Below are positions 62,373 to 64,000 of a stretch of 64,000 nt of DNA, piece after piece; position 1 is the first letter of the stretch, and each line of letters begins with the position of its first letter. The position numbers and the translations under genes were made by a program. The notes under the pieces are model-generated. The model was not told where the DNA came from. It made no database searches and was given only the letters and a program-made list of their open reading frames with translations. This DNA is from Pseudomonas asiatica (lineage in GTDB: Bacteria; Pseudomonadota; Gammaproteobacteria; Pseudomonadales; Pseudomonadaceae): contig NZ_BLJF01000001.1 of assembly GCF_009932335.1 (NCBI RefSeq), positions 2,170,001-2,234,000 of the forward strand, given 5' to 3'.

Positions 62373-62476
62373 GCAGCCCACACAGAGATGCCGTCTTGCC
62401 ATGATTGCGCCGCTCTAGCCCGTAGGTTCTAATCGCGCACGACCCGTTTGCCTTTGTCACTCAAGGAAGTGTCACC

Positions 62477-63070
62477 ATGTACAGGAAGATCGTGCCGCTG
62501 GCGCTGTTGGCAACGCTGGCCGGTTGCTCGAACAGCGAGGAAACCAGCGAGGCCAGTTTCCAGAAGGCCGCCCAGGCCTACCTCGATACCCAGTACCCAC
62601 ACTGCTTCGTCATCAGTTCATTCCCGACCAAGACCCAGGACTTCGACCTCCATGGCACCAACAAGGCGTTGCATGCCCTGGCCCAGGTAGGTGTGGTCAG
62701 CGAAAAGGAGATCTCGCGCACCGAGGTGCCCGCCCGCCTGTGGCAAGCGGCACGCACGGACATCTACTACGCCTATGACCTCACCGACGAAGGCCGCAAG
62801 TATTACAAGGCGGATAACGGGCTGTGCTTCGGCAAGGCTCAGGTCACCGCGATCGAGCAGTTCAGTGAGCCGAGCAAGGTGACTGGGCAGAAGATGTCGA
62901 ATGTGACCTATGCCTACAAGATCACCGGGTTACCGGCTTGGGCCGGGGATGACGGGGTCAAGGCCAGCATTGCCGAACTGGGCAAGGCGGTGGCCAGCAA
63001 TGACGCACCGCTCAAGGAAACCCGGGCGATGGTGCTGACCAGCCAGGGGTGGCGGTTGCAGGAGAAATAG
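62477..63070 (+). CDS. Putative lipoprotein of unknown function
   Basis: A 197-residue protein with a lipoprotein signal: LALLATLAGC (Cys-17), followed by Ser/Asn/Glu, so probably sorted to the outer membrane. The mature part (AQAYLDTQYPHCFVISSFPT, YYAYDLTDEGRKYYK, MSNVTYAYKITGLPAWA) is not a family I recognise. AAGGAAG lies about 8 bases before the ATG. Single gene between REP clusters. Confidence 0.7.
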   Translation: MYRKIVPLALLATLAGCSNSEETSEASFQKAAQAYLDTQYPHCFVISSFPTKTQDFDLHGTNKALHALAQVGVVSEKEISRTEVPARLWQAARTDIYYAYDLTDEGRKYYKADNGLCFGKAQVTAIEQFSEPSKVTGQKMSNVTYAYKITGLPAWAGDDGVKASIAELGKAVASNDAPLKETRAMVLTSQGWRLQEK

Positions 63071-63081
63071 CCGTGTGCTTT

Positions 63082-63182
63082 ACCGGCCTCTTCGCGGGCT
63101 CGCCCGCTCCCACAGGTGCACCACTGGTTTTGAGAGCTGCGCTGTACCTGTGGGAGCGGGCATGCCCGCGAAGAGGCCGGTA
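63082..63182. repeat. Inverted REP pair
   Basis: ACCGGCCTCTTCGCGGGCTC and its inverse GCGAAGAGGCCGGT face each other between the convergent lipoprotein and transporter genes. Confidence 0.8.
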
Positions 63183-63190
63183 CAAGCGGC

Positions 63191-64000
63191 TTACATCCAC
63201 CAGGCCAGCACCACCGGCAACCAGGCAAACGACAGCACCGTGGAACACATCACCAGGTTCGCTACCTGCTCCGGCTCGCGGTTGGCGCGCACCGCCATCA
63301 GGTAATTGAACACCGCCACCGGCATCGCCGACTGCACCACCAGCACCGCACGCTCCAGGTTGCCCATGCCCAGCGCCGCACCTACCGCCCAGCCCACGGC
63401 AGCCCCCAGGCCAATGCGCAAGCCGCCCAGCAGCATGCCGCTGCCCACATGGCGCAGGCGAATGCTGGCCAGCGACACGCCCAGTGTCAGCAACATCAGC
63501 GGGATGGTCATGCCGCCCAGCAGGTCTGCGGTATTGGCCAGCCAGCGCGGCAACTCGAAATCGAGAAAGATGATCGGCATGGCGCCGGCCAGGCTGATCA
63601 CGATAGGGTTGCGCAGCAGTGCCTTGAACGAAGCCGCAGTACCGGAAATGGCCATGCCGAGGGTGAACTGCACGATCGACAGGGTCAGGAAGAACGCCAC
63701 GGCCAAGGCCAGCCCGTGTTCGCCAAAGGCATAAAGGCTGATCGGCAGGCCCATGTTGCCGGTGTTGGGGAACATGAACGCCGGCAACAGCACACGCCAG
63801 TGCATGCCCGAAGCGCGGCACACCAGCAAGCCGGCCAGGGCCATGCCCAAGGTGCACAGCAGGCAGGCCATGGCCATGCTGGTGAAGGCGTTCGGGTCCA
63901 GCTCGGTGCGGCTGAGCGTGGAGAGCACCAGCGACGGGGTGCCGACGGTCATCACCACCCGGGCGATGAATTCGGTGGGGTAGTCCAGGCCCTTGCGGGC
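63191..64000 (-). CDS. AEC-family (auxin efflux carrier) transporter, 5' end outside window
   Basis: The 3' part of a leftward membrane-protein gene; the frame stays open to the window edge (ARKGLDYPTEFIARVVMTVG), so the start lies beyond 64000. Hydrophobic segments throughout, with FPNTGNMGLPISLYAFGE, the typical N-G-x-P motif of AEC/PF03547 carriers, and LLGGMTIPLMLLTLGVSLA. Likely carries an organic acid; substrate unknown. Confidence 0.85.
   Translation of the reverse strand, partial: ARKGLDYPTEFIARVVMTVGTPSLVLSTLSRTELDPNAFTSMAMACLLCTLGMALAGLLVCRASGMHWRVLLPAFMFPNTGNMGLPISLYAFGEHGLALAVAFFLTLSIVQFTLGMAISGTAASFKALLRNPIVISLAGAMPIIFLDFELPRWLANTADLLGGMTIPLMLLTLGVSLASIRLRHVGSGMLLGGLRIGLGAAVGWAVGAALGMGNLERAVLVVQSAMPVAVFNYLMAVRANREPEQVANLVMCSTVLSFAWLPVVLAWWM

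Noticed and set aside
1..64000. CRISPR arrays, rRNA or tRNA genes
   Set aside because: No regularly spaced repeats and no rRNA or tRNA sequence were seen; repeated palindromes are REP elements with irregular spacing.

Overview
The window looks like a chromosomal segment of a Pseudomonas putida-group bacterium. The core genes are GC-rich, nine or so intergenic stretches carry the REP palindromes typical of this group, and one strand holds a complete type VI secretion system (T6SS) whose order (tssB-C-E-F-G-clpV-J-K-L-M-tagF-TssM/OmpA fusion-hcp-tssA) resembles, from memory, the K1-type cluster of P. putida. That species-level placement is inference; no database search was possible.

Layout. 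(1) Bases 1 to about 8.1 kb are a horizontally acquired block: a frameshifted remnant of a DUF1524/HNH nuclease, a full tyrosine recombinase, and a compact Tn7-like module read leftwards (tnsA-tnsB-tnsC-tniQ, each overlapping the next). Divergent from tnsA is a second tyrosine-recombinase-like gene that has lost most catalytic residues. (2) 8.2-12.6 kb holds housekeeping and regulatory genes: a secreted alpha/beta hydrolase, a small DUF2790 protein, a HAD phosphatase, a LysR regulator and an IclR regulator. (3) 12.7-16.7 kb, continuous with the IclR gene, is a leftward operon for an M20 amidohydrolase, an MHS-type MFS importer and an amidase: a likely uptake-and-hydrolysis unit for an amide or N-acyl compound.

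(4) 17.1-33.0 kb is the variable T6SS effector island, all leftward. From upstream to downstream it runs vgrG, two DUF1795-type adaptor candidates, an intact PAAR-Rhs effector with its immunity gene, a second Rhs whose PAAR region has been deleted with a frameshift, its Imm11 immunity gene, and then a trail of Rhs and toxin scars interleaved with four orphan immunity-like genes. The two Rhs cores are nearly identical over long stretches. (5) 33.6-35.3 kb, rightward, has a Tsi6-like orphan immunity gene and two genes of unknown function that may also be immunity genes.

(6) 35.7-56.5 kb is the T6SS structural operon, with many ATGA/TGATG overlaps and a good sigma-54 promoter candidate about 180 bp upstream. 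Strong hairpins flank hcp. (7) 56.6-64.0 kb holds a UvrA2-like ABC protein, an MFS/membrane-fusion efflux pair, a lipoprotein and the 3' part of an AEC-family transporter, separated by REP clusters.

Working together: the T6SS operon encodes baseplate, sheath, membrane complex and Hcp tube; VgrG plus the PAAR of the intact Rhs form the tip; DUF1795 adaptors load the Rhs; and the immunity genes protect the producer and siblings. The broken Rhs, the scars and the orphan immunity genes record repeated replacement of effector tips at this locus.
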